A stretch of DNA of 64,000 nt from Clostridiales bacterium CCNA10. GTDB taxonomy: Bacteria; Bacillota; Clostridia; Oscillospirales; Oscillospiraceae. Positions 43,770 to 52,184 of the stretch are shown piece by piece. A program made the position numbers and the translations under genes. Numbering within the stretch: position 1 is the first letter of the stretch; the number at the start of each line of letters is the position of its first letter. The stretch covers positions 1,116,001 to 1,180,000 of the forward strand of contig AP018533.1 in assembly GCA_003573975.1 (NCBI GenBank), in the 5' to 3' direction. The notes below the pieces were generated by a model. That model searched no databases. It was not told where the DNA came from and worked only from the letters and a program-made list of their open reading frames with translations.

Positions 43770-43946
43770 TCAGAACGGCCTTAAATCTACGTTTGTTTTT
43801 AAACGTGGCTGTACCGCCCACACCAGTGTCTGCCACTGCCTTTTCTGCAAATGGCATCCACCGTCTAGGGCTGTGGGGGATAAATGGGAAAGATCAGCTT
43901 TAATGGGGAGGTTCTGTGATCCAAGGATTTCCAGGTAATTGAACAT
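43770..43946 (-). CDS. 58-residue ORF upstream of and coupled to the ZIP gene
   Basis: A small ORF with ATG at 43946, an AGAGGG site upstream, and a TGA at 43772-43770 that lies four bases before the ZIP start. The product (MFNYLEILGSQNLPIKADLS, then a basic second half) has no transmembrane segment or known motif. No other good ribosome-binding site serves the ZIP gene, so translation of this ORF may regulate the transporter. It is a leader-peptide candidate or a small partner; either way it lies within the metal-controlled transcript. Confidence 0.55.
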   Translation of the reverse strand: MFNYLEILGSQNLPIKADLSHLSPTALDGGCHLQKRQWQTLVWAVQPRLKTNVDLRPF

Positions 43947-44000
43947 AATTGCCCTCTTTTCTAGTTGCGGTTTTTGCGAACATAGCAGGATGCATCTTGT

Positions 44001-44055
44001 GGTTAGCCATAACTAACCGCAGGATAATTATATAAAACTACACGTACTCTGTCAA
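44001..44055 (-). promoter_or_regulatory. Consensus promoter with metal box for the ZIP operon
   Basis: On the minus strand TTGACA (44055-44050), 17 bases, TATAAT (44032-44027), then eight bases and the perfect box GGTTAGCCATAACTAACC (44001-44018). Both hexamers are perfect matches to consensus. Confidence 0.9.
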
Positions 44056-44345
44056 GAGGACAGGTTGAGACAGGGATAAAAACTCCCCCAGTTTCTATTT
44101 TCGCTTTGTTTTTTGGGAAACCAACCCCGTTCCACCCTGCGGGTTTGCTCTTTCAACTCCCAGATTCGCCATATGCAGGTAACGCCCAACGGTCTCGGAA
44201 GAATAGAGAAAGAGCCCTGACCGAAAAGTGCGGTGAACAGGTAGAGTAGACCGGCAATCAAAAATACCAGCCACCCTCCCTATGTGAAGTGGTACTCAAA
44301 CCAGATCACTAAGGGGCAAGATGCCTCAATCATCACAAGGAACAT
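44052..44345 (-). pseudogene. DUF4491 pseudogene with internal stop
   Basis: The minus-strand frame from ATG 44345 reads MFLVMIEASCPLVIWFEYHF, hits TAG at 44282-44280, and continues in the same frame as a recognisable DUF4491 half ending ELKEQTRRVERGWFPKK. The intact homologue at 48901-49188 has PLVIWCEYHF and ELKEQARRVERGWFPQN at the same places. The N-terminus before residue 10 is lost and the middle part is diverged. It lies upstream of the ZIP promoter and overlaps its -35, so it is not expressed in a useful form. Confidence 0.75.
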
Positions 44346-44596
44346 CACGCTGATAACTATGCCCTCAAATTATAATTTCACACACAGTATTCCAAACTCA
44401 ATAACATAAACTTCCGGAGAAGGGAAGAAGGGATCTTTAAGGACTGGTATAGCCTGCCCCTTGCTTTCAAAGATTTTTATTGACACAGTTACACATCTTC
44501 AGTTAAATGAACCGTAACTGCCATCCAAGATAGTTGCGGATTTATTATCTGATGAACAAATCCATCCGTATATTGTCATGATTTTATGATAGGGAC

Positions 44597-44625
44597 TTGA
44601 CAAATACAGATGCTCGTTTTAAGAT
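44597..44625 (+). promoter_or_regulatory. Promoter of the TetR gene
   Basis: TTGACA at 44597-44602 and TAAGAT at 44620-44625 with 17 bases between them, 45 bases before the TetR ATG. Confidence 0.6.
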
Positions 44626-44652
44626 AATATCGTTATTAAATAATATAGTTAT
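44624..44652. repeat. Pair of 13-base direct repeats, likely TetR operator
   Basis: ATAATATCGTTAT (44624-44636) and ATAATATAGTTAT (44640-44652) differ at one base and are 16 bp apart, overlapping the -10 and the start of transcription. The spacing and position suit autoregulation by the TetR protein encoded 18 bases downstream. Confidence 0.5.
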
Positions 44653-44669
44653 CGAAAGAGGTGAACAAT

Positions 44670-45296
44670 ATGCGCCCTGTAAACGAAAAGCTGCGGGCGG
44701 ATCTGCTGGAGGCTGGGAAGCGGGAATTTATGGAAAACGGCTTCAGGGGAGCATCCTTAAAAAGCATCGCGGCTTCTCTTGGAGTAACGACTGGGGCGAT
44801 TTACCGCTACTATACGGACAAGGAGGCATTGTTTGACGGACTGGTGAGAGAGCCTGCCCAAGAACTGGTGGAGCGGTATCGGACCCTTCAACAGACCTTT
44901 GCTGGAAGAAACTTGGAGGAGCAACTTCAAAAGCTCCCGGAGGTGCCGGACAAGGAAGCCTCCTGGATGATGGACTTTCTTTACGACCACTTTGACGCAT
45001 TCAAGCTCATCGCCTGCTGTTCCTCCGGGACAAAATACGAGCATTATCTGGATACCCTGGCGGAAATCGAGGATCACTCCGGACGGCTGTTGGTGGATCG
45101 AATGGTGGACGCCGGCTATCCCATCCGGCGTCTGGATGATGAGCTGATCCACATCATGTCCACCGCGCTTTTCAATGGGATGTTTGAGACGATCCGCCAT
45201 GATATGCCGCGGGAAAAAGCGATGGTTTATATGGATGATCTGCGGAATTTTTACTCCGCGGGCTGGTTCCGTCTCCTTGGAATTCCCTTTGAATAA
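44670..45296 (+). CDS. TetR-family regulator of the exporter-fold ABC operon
   Basis: A 208-residue TetR repressor. The N-terminal helix-turn-helix is SLKSIAASLGVTTGAIYRYY (about residues 29-48). The ligand-binding domain is unrelated to well-known ones. ATG 44670 is six bases after GAGGTG. The gene is in the same direction as, and 60 bases before, the ABC pair, with a metal box between them. It probably senses a drug-like or siderophore-like ligand and adds a second input to the unit. The direct repeats upstream are candidate autoregulatory sites. Confidence 0.85.
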   Translation: MRPVNEKLRADLLEAGKREFMENGFRGASLKSIAASLGVTTGAIYRYYTDKEALFDGLVREPAQELVERYRTLQQTFAGRNLEEQLQKLPEVPDKEASWMMDFLYDHFDAFKLIACCSSGTKYEHYLDTLAEIEDHSGRLLVDRMVDAGYPIRRLDDELIHIMSTALFNGMFETIRHDMPREKAMVYMDDLRNFYSAGWFRLLGIPFE

Positions 45297-45317
45297 AGGG
45301 TTTTCCTTTTGACTATA

Positions 45318-45335
45318 AGTTAGCAATTACTAACC
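45318..45335. promoter_or_regulatory. Metal box of the first exporter-fold ABC operon
   Basis: AGTTAGCAATTACTAACC, 21 bases upstream of the ABC gene. A TTGACT (45309-45314) directly precedes it, and a weak TAACCA overlaps its end, so the box lies between -35 and -10 rather than over the start point. Confidence 0.75.
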
Positions 45336-45356
45336 AAAAGAAAGGGGTTTTAGGTT

Positions 45357-47108
45357 ATGGATCAAAAGAAAGCGCCCTCACCTTTTGCCGTGCTGTGGGG
45401 CTGGGCAAGTGGTGAGCACGGTGGATTTTATGCTTCGGTAGCCCTGGCGGTGCTGGGGGTGGCCTGCGGCATGGTGCCCTACTTCTGCGTAGCCGCTATG
45501 ATTGGGCTGCTGTTGGAAGGGGGCGGCCTTGCGGATTGTCTGCCCTGGTGCGGCCTGGCTCTGGCGGGCTATGGGGGAAAGGCGCTGTTTTCCACATGGT
45601 CTACCAGCCTGTCCCACACGGCCACCTATCACACGCTGCGCCGGGTGCGGCAAAATCTGCTCTCCAAACTGAGCCGGGTGCCCATGGGGACGATCCTGGA
45701 CACGCCCTCCGGCCAGTACAAAACCACCATTGTGGACCGGGTGGAAGGGATGGAGCCCACCCTGGCTCATCTGCTGCCGGAGATGACCTCCAATCTGCTG
45801 GTGCCGGTGAGCATCGCGGTCTATATCTTCGTCCTGGATTGGCGAATGGGGCTTGCCTCCCTGGTAACCACAGTGATCGGGTTCGCAGTAGCCTCCCAGA
45901 GCGGCAAGACTTACGCCGCCCGCTGGCAGGGCGCCGTGGAGGTAGGCCGCCGTATGGCAAATGCCATCGTGGAGTATGTGGGAGGCATCCAGGTGGTCAA
46001 GGCGTTCAGCCAGTCCGCCGGGTCCTACAAGCGGTACTCCGATGCCGTGACGGAAAACGCCCAATACTATGTGGACTGGATGGCGGATAACCAGAAGTAT
46101 ATGGCGGTCATGCAGGCGGTCATCCCCTCGGTGCTGCTGCCCGTCCTGCTGGTGGGTCTGCTGCTGTGGGGCGGCGGAAGCCTGAGCACAGCTGTATTCC
46201 TCACCATCGTCGTGCTGTCCCTGGGGCTTACCGGGCCGCTGGTATCGGCCATGACCTTTGTGGATGAACTGGCGGTGGTGGGAACCAATGTGGGCGAGAT
46301 TTCCGCCATTCTGGACGCCCCAGAGTTGAAGCGACCCACGGCAGAGATGAAGCTGAATGGGCTGGGTATCCGGCTGGATCATGTGTCCTTTGCCTACAAG
46401 CAGGAGGACGGTAAAGTGCTCCACGATGTAAACCTGGACATCCGGCCGGGGACAGTGACCGCTCTTGTGGGGCCCTCCGGCTCCGGTAAGAGTACCATTG
46501 CCAAGCTCATCGCCGGCTTCTGGGATGTGACGGGCGGCTCTGTCGCCTTGGGCGGTGTGGACCTGCGGAAAATCCCGCTGGAACAGCTCAACCGCCAGAT
46601 CGCCTATGTATCTCAGGACAACTACCTCTTTGACCGCACGGTGCGGGACAACATCCGCATGGGCCGTCTGAACGCCACCGATGCGGAAGTCGAGGCGGTA
46701 GCCAGGGCTGCCGGGTGCGATGATTTCATCCGCCAGCTGGATCAGGGCTACGACACCATCTGCGGCGGGGGCGGCGGCCACCTGTCCGGGGGTGAAAAGC
46801 AGCGTATCTCCATCGCCCGCGCCATGCTGAAGGATGCGCCCATCGTCATTCTCGACGAGGCTACCGCAAGCATCGACCCGGAGAATGAAGCGGTCATCCA
46901 GCAGGCCATCTCCCGTCTGACGAAGGGCAAGACCCTGATTGTCATTGCCCACCGGCTGGGCACGGTGGCCGGCGCGGACAACATTGTTGTGGTGGAAGGC
47001 GGCCGGATCGCCGCCCAGGGGAAGCAGGAGGAGCTGCTGGCCTCCTGCCCGCTGTACCGGCAGATGTGGCAGTCCTATCTGGGTGTTCGGGACGGAGAGG
47101 AGGAATAA
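45357..47108 (+). CDS. Exporter-fold ABC transporter subunit 1 (pair 1)
   Basis: A 583-residue half-transporter: six membrane segments in the first 320 residues, then a nucleotide-binding domain with Walker A GPSGSGKST, signature LSGGEKQR, Walker B IVILDEATASIDPENE and H-loop IVIAHRLGT. It forms a heterodimer with the next gene product. Exporter-fold ABC pairs in siderophore loci (YbtPQ, IrtAB) are known to import metal-siderophores, and metal-box control here suggests the same; export of a siderophore or toxin is the alternative. Three bases separate it from subunit 2. Confidence 0.9.
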   Translation: MDQKKAPSPFAVLWGWASGEHGGFYASVALAVLGVACGMVPYFCVAAMIGLLLEGGGLADCLPWCGLALAGYGGKALFSTWSTSLSHTATYHTLRRVRQNLLSKLSRVPMGTILDTPSGQYKTTIVDRVEGMEPTLAHLLPEMTSNLLVPVSIAVYIFVLDWRMGLASLVTTVIGFAVASQSGKTYAARWQGAVEVGRRMANAIVEYVGGIQVVKAFSQSAGSYKRYSDAVTENAQYYVDWMADNQKYMAVMQAVIPSVLLPVLLVGLLLWGGGSLSTAVFLTIVVLSLGLTGPLVSAMTFVDELAVVGTNVGEISAILDAPELKRPTAEMKLNGLGIRLDHVSFAYKQEDGKVLHDVNLDIRPGTVTALVGPSGSGKSTIAKLIAGFWDVTGGSVALGGVDLRKIPLEQLNRQIAYVSQDNYLFDRTVRDNIRMGRLNATDAEVEAVARAAGCDDFIRQLDQGYDTICGGGGGHLSGGEKQRISIARAMLKDAPIVILDEATASIDPENEAVIQQAISRLTKGKTLIVIAHRLGTVAGADNIVVVEGGRIAAQGKQEELLASCPLYRQMWQSYLGVRDGEEE

Positions 47109-47111
47109 GAG

Positions 47112-48842
47112 ATGTTCAGTGTACTTCGGAAAATTTCCGCCTTTGCGGGCAACCGCAGGGGGCTTTTGAAAAAATCCATGCTGGTGGCTTTCCTGGGGGC
47201 TGTGTTCACCGCATTCCAGTTTTGGGCCCTGATGCTGACCCTGGAGATTCTGGTGGGCGGCGCGAACTTGAGCATATGGCCCGTGATCGGCATCATGCTG
47301 GTTTCCGTGGCGGGGCGGACCGCCTGCTCGTACTGGTCCACCAACGCAGAGACGGAGACGGGCTATTTCATGGTGGCGGAAAAGCGGGTCCATATCGGGG
47401 ACCGGCTGCGCTACATCCCCATGGGCTACTTCAACGACAACTCCTTGGGCAACATTACCGCCGTAGTTACCACCACACTGGGGGATGTGGAGAACAACGC
47501 CGCCCGCTGCCTGGTCAGCGTCATCGGCGGTTTCCTCAACACCCTGGCTATGTGTCTGGCGATCCTGCTTGTGGACTGGAGGCTCGGTCTGCTGGCTATC
47601 GCGGGCATCCTGGCCTATCTGCTGGTTACGGAGTTGAGCCAGCGGTCCCTGCTCAAGACCGGCCCTGCCCGCCAGCACGCTCAGATGAAGCTGGTGGAGG
47701 CAGTGCTGGAGTACATCCAGGGTATGAGCGTGGTCAAGGCCTATGGACTGGACAAGGACAGCGGCCAGGCCGTGCAGAAAACTGTGGATGAAAGCTGTGA
47801 AAAGGCTCTGGGACTGGAGCACTCCGTAGCCCCATGGATGGGCCTGCGGCAGATTACGGTGCGGTTGTTTGCCGTGGCGCTGGCCGTATGCGCTTTGGCG
47901 CTCTATTCCGGTGGGAGCCTGCCCCTGACCCGGTGCCTGCTGATGCTCGTAGCCTCTTTCATGCTCTATGCGGAGCTGGAGAGCGCTGGCAATATGGCGG
48001 ATAATCTCCAGATGCTGGGCGCCTCCATGGACAAGGCCAACTCTATCGACGACACGCCGGTGATGGATATTGACGGGGCGGAACTCCAACCGGAGGATGC
48101 CTCTGTCCGGTTTGAGGATGTCTCTTTCTCCTATGGGGAGCGGACCATTCTGGATCATGTGAGTCTTACCGTCCCCGCCGGCAGCACCACCGCCGTAGTG
48201 GGGCCCTCCGGCGGCGGAAAGACCACTCTGTGCAATCTCATCGCCCGCTTTTGGGATGTCCAGGGCGGCAGGATCACCGTAGGCGGACATGATGTGCGGG
48301 AGTACAAGCTGGACAGCCTGATGAAGAACATCTCCATGGTGTTTCAGTCGGTGTATCTCTTCAACGACACGGTGGAGAACAACATCAAGTTCGGCCGCCC
48401 GGACGCCACCCATGAGCAGGTGGTGGCTGCCGCCAAAGCCGCCTGCTGTCACGATTTCATTACAGCCCTGCCGGACGGCTACGACACGGTTTTGGGAGAG
48501 GGCGGCGGCTCCCTCTCCGGGGGCGAGAAGCAGCGCCTCTCCATCGCCCGGGCCATGCTCAAAGACGCGCCCATCGTGATTTTGGACGAGGCAACGGCCA
48601 GCGTGGACCCGGAAAACGAGGCGGAACTCCAGGCCGCGATTTCCTCTCTGACAAAGGGAAAAACTCTGATCCTGATTGCCCACCGGCTGAAAACGGTGCG
48701 CAATGCCGACCAGATCCTGGTCCTGAACGGCGGGCACATTGTCCAGCGGGGCACTCATGAGGAACTGATTGCCCAGCCGGGCCTGTATGCTGACTTCGTT
48801 CATGTCCGGGCCCAGGCCAACAGCTGGAAGCTGGAGGCTTGA
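47112..48842 (+). CDS. Exporter-fold ABC transporter subunit 2 (pair 1)
   Basis: A 576-residue half-transporter, partner of the previous gene. Membrane domain in residues 1-320; nucleotide-binding domain with Walker A GPSGGGKTT, signature LSGGEKQRL, Walker B IVILDEATASVDPENE and LILIAHRLKT. Both nucleotide sites of the pair appear complete. The ATG is preceded by GGAGGAATAAGAG. The following gene, 58 bases on, is the DUF4491 gene, then an AraC regulator, so the unit is TetR, box, ABC1, ABC2, DUF4491, AraC. Confidence 0.9.
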   Translation: MFSVLRKISAFAGNRRGLLKKSMLVAFLGAVFTAFQFWALMLTLEILVGGANLSIWPVIGIMLVSVAGRTACSYWSTNAETETGYFMVAEKRVHIGDRLRYIPMGYFNDNSLGNITAVVTTTLGDVENNAARCLVSVIGGFLNTLAMCLAILLVDWRLGLLAIAGILAYLLVTELSQRSLLKTGPARQHAQMKLVEAVLEYIQGMSVVKAYGLDKDSGQAVQKTVDESCEKALGLEHSVAPWMGLRQITVRLFAVALAVCALALYSGGSLPLTRCLLMLVASFMLYAELESAGNMADNLQMLGASMDKANSIDDTPVMDIDGAELQPEDASVRFEDVSFSYGERTILDHVSLTVPAGSTTAVVGPSGGGKTTLCNLIARFWDVQGGRITVGGHDVREYKLDSLMKNISMVFQSVYLFNDTVENNIKFGRPDATHEQVVAAAKAACCHDFITALPDGYDTVLGEGGGSLSGGEKQRLSIARAMLKDAPIVILDEATASVDPENEAELQAAISSLTKGKTLILIAHRLKTVRNADQILVLNGGHIVQRGTHEELIAQPGLYADFVHVRAQANSWKLEA

Positions 48843-48900
48843 TACAGCGGCTTGTCCGCCTGCCGGACTCCGTTGTATCATGGGCTGGGGAGGGACTTCT

Positions 48901-49188
48901 ATGGAATTGAATTTGGAAGGGATTGCAGTTGGAGGGGCCTCTCTGCTGGTGATTGGGGCCTTTCATCCGCTGGTAATCTGGTGTGAATACCACTTTTCTC
49001 AAAAGATTTGGCCGCTGTTTCTCCTGTGCGGGCTGATCTGCCTGGGCTTGGCGCTGTTTGTGCAGGGACTGCTCTCTATCCTTTTGGGACTTGTGGGCGT
49101 GGCCTTTCTCTGGAGCATCCGGGAGCTGAAAGAACAGGCGCGGCGGGTAGAGCGGGGATGGTTTCCCCAAAACCCCAAGCGAACTTAA
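48901..49188 (+). CDS. DUF4491 family small membrane protein
   Basis: A 95-residue protein with two to three membrane segments (LLVIGAFHPLVIWCEY; WPLFLLCGLICLGLALFVQG; LLSILLGLVGVAFLW) and the family end ELKEQARRVERGWFPQNPKR. ATG 48901 follows GGGAGGG. It follows the ABC pair and precedes the AraC gene. A decayed paralogue stands at 44052-44345 on the other side of the same unit. Its function is unknown; association with this transporter suggests an accessory role. Confidence 0.85.
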   Translation: MELNLEGIAVGGASLLVIGAFHPLVIWCEYHFSQKIWPLFLLCGLICLGLALFVQGLLSILLGLVGVAFLWSIRELKEQARRVERGWFPQNPKRT

Positions 49189-49239
49189 CCCAGGAGCACC
49201 GAGGCATATTTTCGCAGCGCGTTAGAGGAGGTGGTGTGG

Positions 49240-50304
49240 TTGATTGAGTACAACAGCCAAGAGAAACAAGACAGCTTGAGTCATGTCCGCTTTGCGGACG
49301 AGGAGCTGATTAAAACCCAGGTCCTGCAGGGGGAGGCGGCTCAGACTATCATTCAGGGGAAGAATTGTTCTGTCTACAAGATGGAAAACGAGACCGGAGA
49401 GGGCGTCATCACCCGATACCCGGTGTTCCCTGGGATTGAACTGCTCTATGACGATATTCATATGTCCTGCGGGGTGGCGCACCGGGAGGACCCCCGGGCC
49501 GACCTGTTGGAGATCAATCACTGCCGGCTTGGTCGGTTTGAGTGCGAATTTTCAGACGGGAGCGCGGTCTATCTGGGAGAGGGTGATCTGGCCGTCAATG
49601 TCATGACCAACCGGACCCGTGAGACCTGGTTTCCCCTGTCCCACTACCACGGCATCACCATCGCGGTGGATATTCCGGTGGCGGACAGGGTGCTGCGTCA
49701 GGTATCGGAGGCGCTGGGAGAAGGGCTGTACTGTGACCTCTTTGCTATGCGGGACCGTCTGTGTGCCTGTGACTCCTGCTTCATCATGCGGGCCACTGAG
49801 TCCATCCAGCACATCTTCTCCGAGCTTTACCACGCGCCGGAGGATCTGCGGGCAGGTTATTTCAAACTCAAGGTGATGGAGTTATTCCTCTTCCTCGGCT
49901 CCCCGGAGATCACGGCACACGGAGAAGAACGCCCGTATGTAGACCGGGCCCAGGTAGAACAAATCAAATCAGTCCGGCAGTATCTGGTAGAGCACCTGGA
50001 TCGCCGCATTACCCTGCAGATGCTCTCCCAGACCTTTTCCTTTCCATTGACCTCTATGAAAAAGTGCTTCAAGGAGGTGTACGGAACCACCATCAATGCT
50101 TATCTGCAAGCCTACCGTATGCACACAGCCGCGGGGCTTCTGCGGGAGACGAAACTGGATGTGACGGAGATTGCCGGCCGGGTGGGATACCAGAACGCCA
50201 GCAAGTTTTCCGAGGTGTTCCGACAGCACACAGGACACACCCCAACGGAATACCGAAAAACTTTTTGTCTTATAGGAGCAGACAGCGTCCTGCGGGAGTG
50301 GTGA
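49240..50304 (+). CDS. AraC-family regulator, YbtA-like (pair 1)
   Basis: A 354-residue AraC regulator. The N-terminal 230 residues form the ligand-sensing part (with GKNCSVYKMENETGEGVITR, conserved in the AraC gene at 63898); the C-terminal domain has the helix-turn-helices ITLQMLSQTFSFPLTSMKKC and VTEIAGRVGYQNASKFSEVF and the end HTGHTPTEYRK. Start is taken as TTG 49240, eight bases after AGGAGG; GTG 49231/49234 lie in or next to it. By analogy with YbtA it may bind a metallophore and activate the transporters on either side. A terminator follows. Confidence 0.85.
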   Translation: MIEYNSQEKQDSLSHVRFADEELIKTQVLQGEAAQTIIQGKNCSVYKMENETGEGVITRYPVFPGIELLYDDIHMSCGVAHREDPRADLLEINHCRLGRFECEFSDGSAVYLGEGDLAVNVMTNRTRETWFPLSHYHGITIAVDIPVADRVLRQVSEALGEGLYCDLFAMRDRLCACDSCFIMRATESIQHIFSELYHAPEDLRAGYFKLKVMELFLFLGSPEITAHGEERPYVDRAQVEQIKSVRQYLVEHLDRRITLQMLSQTFSFPLTSMKKCFKEVYGTTINAYLQAYRMHTAAGLLRETKLDVTEIAGRVGYQNASKFSEVFRQHTGHTPTEYRKTFCLIGADSVLREW

Positions 50305-50354
50305 AACAACTGAAAATCGGCTATGATATCCTTGTACGCGGGGGCATCTGCCAG

Positions 50355-50382
50355 AAAGCGCATCGAGTTCGGTGCGCTTTTT
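50355..50382 (+). terminator. Terminator of the pair-1 operon
   Basis: An 8-bp stem (AAAGCGCA at 50355-50362 with 50373-50380) followed by TT; it lies 51 bases after the AraC stop and just before the next metal-box promoter. Confidence 0.65.
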
Positions 50383-50393
50383 CCTTGACGGAT

Positions 50394-50411
50394 GATTAGC
50401 AATAACTAACT
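50394..50411. promoter_or_regulatory. Metal box of the peptide/nickel-type ABC operon
   Basis: GATTAGCAATAACTAACT, one base off in the outermost left arm. TTGACG (50385-50390) precedes it and a weak TAACTT overlaps its end, so as at 45318 the box lies between the promoter elements, 17 bases before the first gene. Confidence 0.7.
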
Positions 50412-50427
50412 TTTCGGAGGTGATACT

Positions 50428-51381
50428 ATGGTACAACGGACCAGGCGCTATCTCATTCGGAGGGTTGTTGTTGTCCTGCTGACTTTGTTTGTGGTCACGC
50501 TTCTTTCTTTCCTGCTGATGCGCCTCTCTCCCATTGATCCGGCCACAGCGTATGTGAAGCGCAACTCCGCCATTGTGACCCAGGAGCAGATCGACGAGGC
50601 CCGCGTCATGCTGGGCCTGGACAAGCCGCTGCCGGTGCAGTATTTCGATTGGGTGGTGGACGCGCTCCACATGGACTTCGGGATTTCTCTGGGGACGGGA
50701 AACCCGGTGACAGAGGAATTGGCGAAAACGGTGCCGGTTACCCTAACGGTGGTGGCGTATTCCGCCGTAATCATGTCCCTTGGGGTCCTGGGGGTGGGGA
50801 TGCTGGGGTATCTCTGGCGGCAGAAGGCCGGAGGCATGATTCTCTCATTCCTGACCATGATCGGCATTTCCGTGCCCGGTTTCTACCTGGGCACCGCCTT
50901 TATTGACCTGTTTGCGGTGCGGCTGGGCTGGATCAGTGTCTCGGGGAACAGCGGCTTTACCCGCTACTTTCCGGTGGCGCTCTGCCTGTCGGTCCTGGGG
51001 ATCTGCTTCTATGGGCAGATGCTGGCGGCCTCTTTGGAACGAGAAATGGAGCAGGACTATGCCATGTACTTGCGGTGCCGCGGGTTGCGGGAGGGCCGCA
51101 TCCTTCTGTTCCATGCCTTTCCCCACGCCGTGGTGGACCTCTTACCCAGCTTCGCCCAGATGCTGGGGCTGTGCCTTGCCAATGCGGCCATTGTGGAGCG
51201 GGTGTTCTCCCTGTCTGGGCTGGGCTACCTGATTATTGACGCGGTGGTGAAGCGGGACTCGCCGGTGATCCACGCCGCAGTTCTGGTGTTGGCGCTGACA
51301 CTGGTACTTTTGGACACAGCGGCGGAGCTTTTACAATATGGCCTGAGAAGCGATATGCGGGCCGTGGGAGGCCGGGCATGA
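50428..51381 (+). CDS. Dpp/Opp/Nik-type ABC importer permease 1
   Basis: A 317-residue permease of the DppB/NikB family with six membrane segments and the ATPase-contact region LRCRGLREGRILLFHAFPHA. The family imports peptides, nickel or metallophores. The stop overlaps the next gene by four bases. The ATG follows CGGAGGTG. Together with the next four genes it forms a complete importer operon. Metal control suggests a metallophore or metal complex as cargo; a peptide or nickel cannot be excluded. Confidence 0.9.
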   Translation: MVQRTRRYLIRRVVVVLLTLFVVTLLSFLLMRLSPIDPATAYVKRNSAIVTQEQIDEARVMLGLDKPLPVQYFDWVVDALHMDFGISLGTGNPVTEELAKTVPVTLTVVAYSAVIMSLGVLGVGMLGYLWRQKAGGMILSFLTMIGISVPGFYLGTAFIDLFAVRLGWISVSGNSGFTRYFPVALCLSVLGICFYGQMLAASLEREMEQDYAMYLRCRGLREGRILLFHAFPHAVVDLLPSFAQMLGLCLANAAIVERVFSLSGLGYLIIDAVVKRDSPVIHAAVLVLALTLVLLDTAAELLQYGLRSDMRAVGGRA

Positions 51382-52184
51382 GAAAACATTCTTTTGTAGC
51401 AAAGGCTGGGCTGATTCTGCCGCTTCTGGTGCTCTGCGTTTGTGCTTTTGGATTCCTGCTCGCCCCCAATGATCCCGATCTGGTGGATTTGACCAAGAAA
51501 TTTCTATCCCCTTGTTCGCAGTTCCCTCTTGGCACGGACAACCTGGGGCGCTGTGTGCTGTCCCGCCTGCTCTATGGCGGACGGACCACACTGGGGATCG
51601 TCCTGGTGGGCTCTGTCACAGTCTCCGTGCTGGGAACGCTGATCGGCCTGCTCATGGGCGGCGGAAAGAACGGCAAAAATCTGATTTTGGAGGGAGTGCT
51701 GAATGCGGTCACCGCAATTCCGCCTATCGCCTACCTGATTATCTTCATTGCTGCCTGGGGCAACAGCGTGTTCACTATGGTAGTGGCGGTGTCGGCCTCC
51801 CTGCTTCTGCGGGTCATCAAGCTGGTTCAGACACGGACTGAGATCGAACAAGGGAAAGCCTATGTGATGTGCGCGGTGGCCTCCGGTGCGAGGCCGCGCC
51901 GCATCCTGTTTGTCCATATCCTCCCCAATCTGGTCTGGGATGTCCTCCACTTTATCTGCCTCTCCTGCGCGGATATGACGCTGTCCATCGTCAGCTTTTC
52001 CTTCATCGGCCTGGGCATGGGCGACAATGTAGTAGACTGGGGCAGCATGGTATCGGAGACGCACCACTATCTGCTCTCTTATCCCGGCCTTACGCTGTAC
52101 CCGGTTTTGATGATTGTGGTGTGTACCATGGCATTCCATACGCTGGGACGCTGGATTGAAAGGAGGGTGTCCGCTCATGCTTGA
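51378..52184 (+). CDS. Dpp/Opp/Nik-type ABC importer permease 2
   Basis: A 268-residue permease of the DppC/NikC family; six membrane segments, and the ATPase-contact region ARPRRILFVHILPNLVWDVL. Its start overlaps permease 1 by four bases (ATGA) and its end overlaps the first ATPase gene by eight. The N-terminal segment LGTDNLGRCVLSRLLYGGRT is typical of this family. Confidence 0.9.
   Translation: MRKHSFVAKAGLILPLLVLCVCAFGFLLAPNDPDLVDLTKKFLSPCSQFPLGTDNLGRCVLSRLLYGGRTTLGIVLVGSVTVSVLGTLIGLLMGGGKNGKNLILEGVLNAVTAIPPIAYLIIFIAAWGNSVFTMVVAVSASLLLRVIKLVQTRTEIEQGKAYVMCAVASGARPRRILFVHILPNLVWDVLHFICLSCADMTLSIVSFSFIGLGMGDNVVDWGSMVSETHHYLLSYPGLTLYPVLMIVVCTMAFHTLGRWIERRVSAHA

Noticed and set aside
45378-48881. 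Very long minus-strand open frame across the first ABC pair
   Set aside because: It is an antisense shadow of two well-supported ABC genes; the composition (His/Gln/Gly-rich, no motif) is typical of the reverse frame of GC-rich coding DNA.
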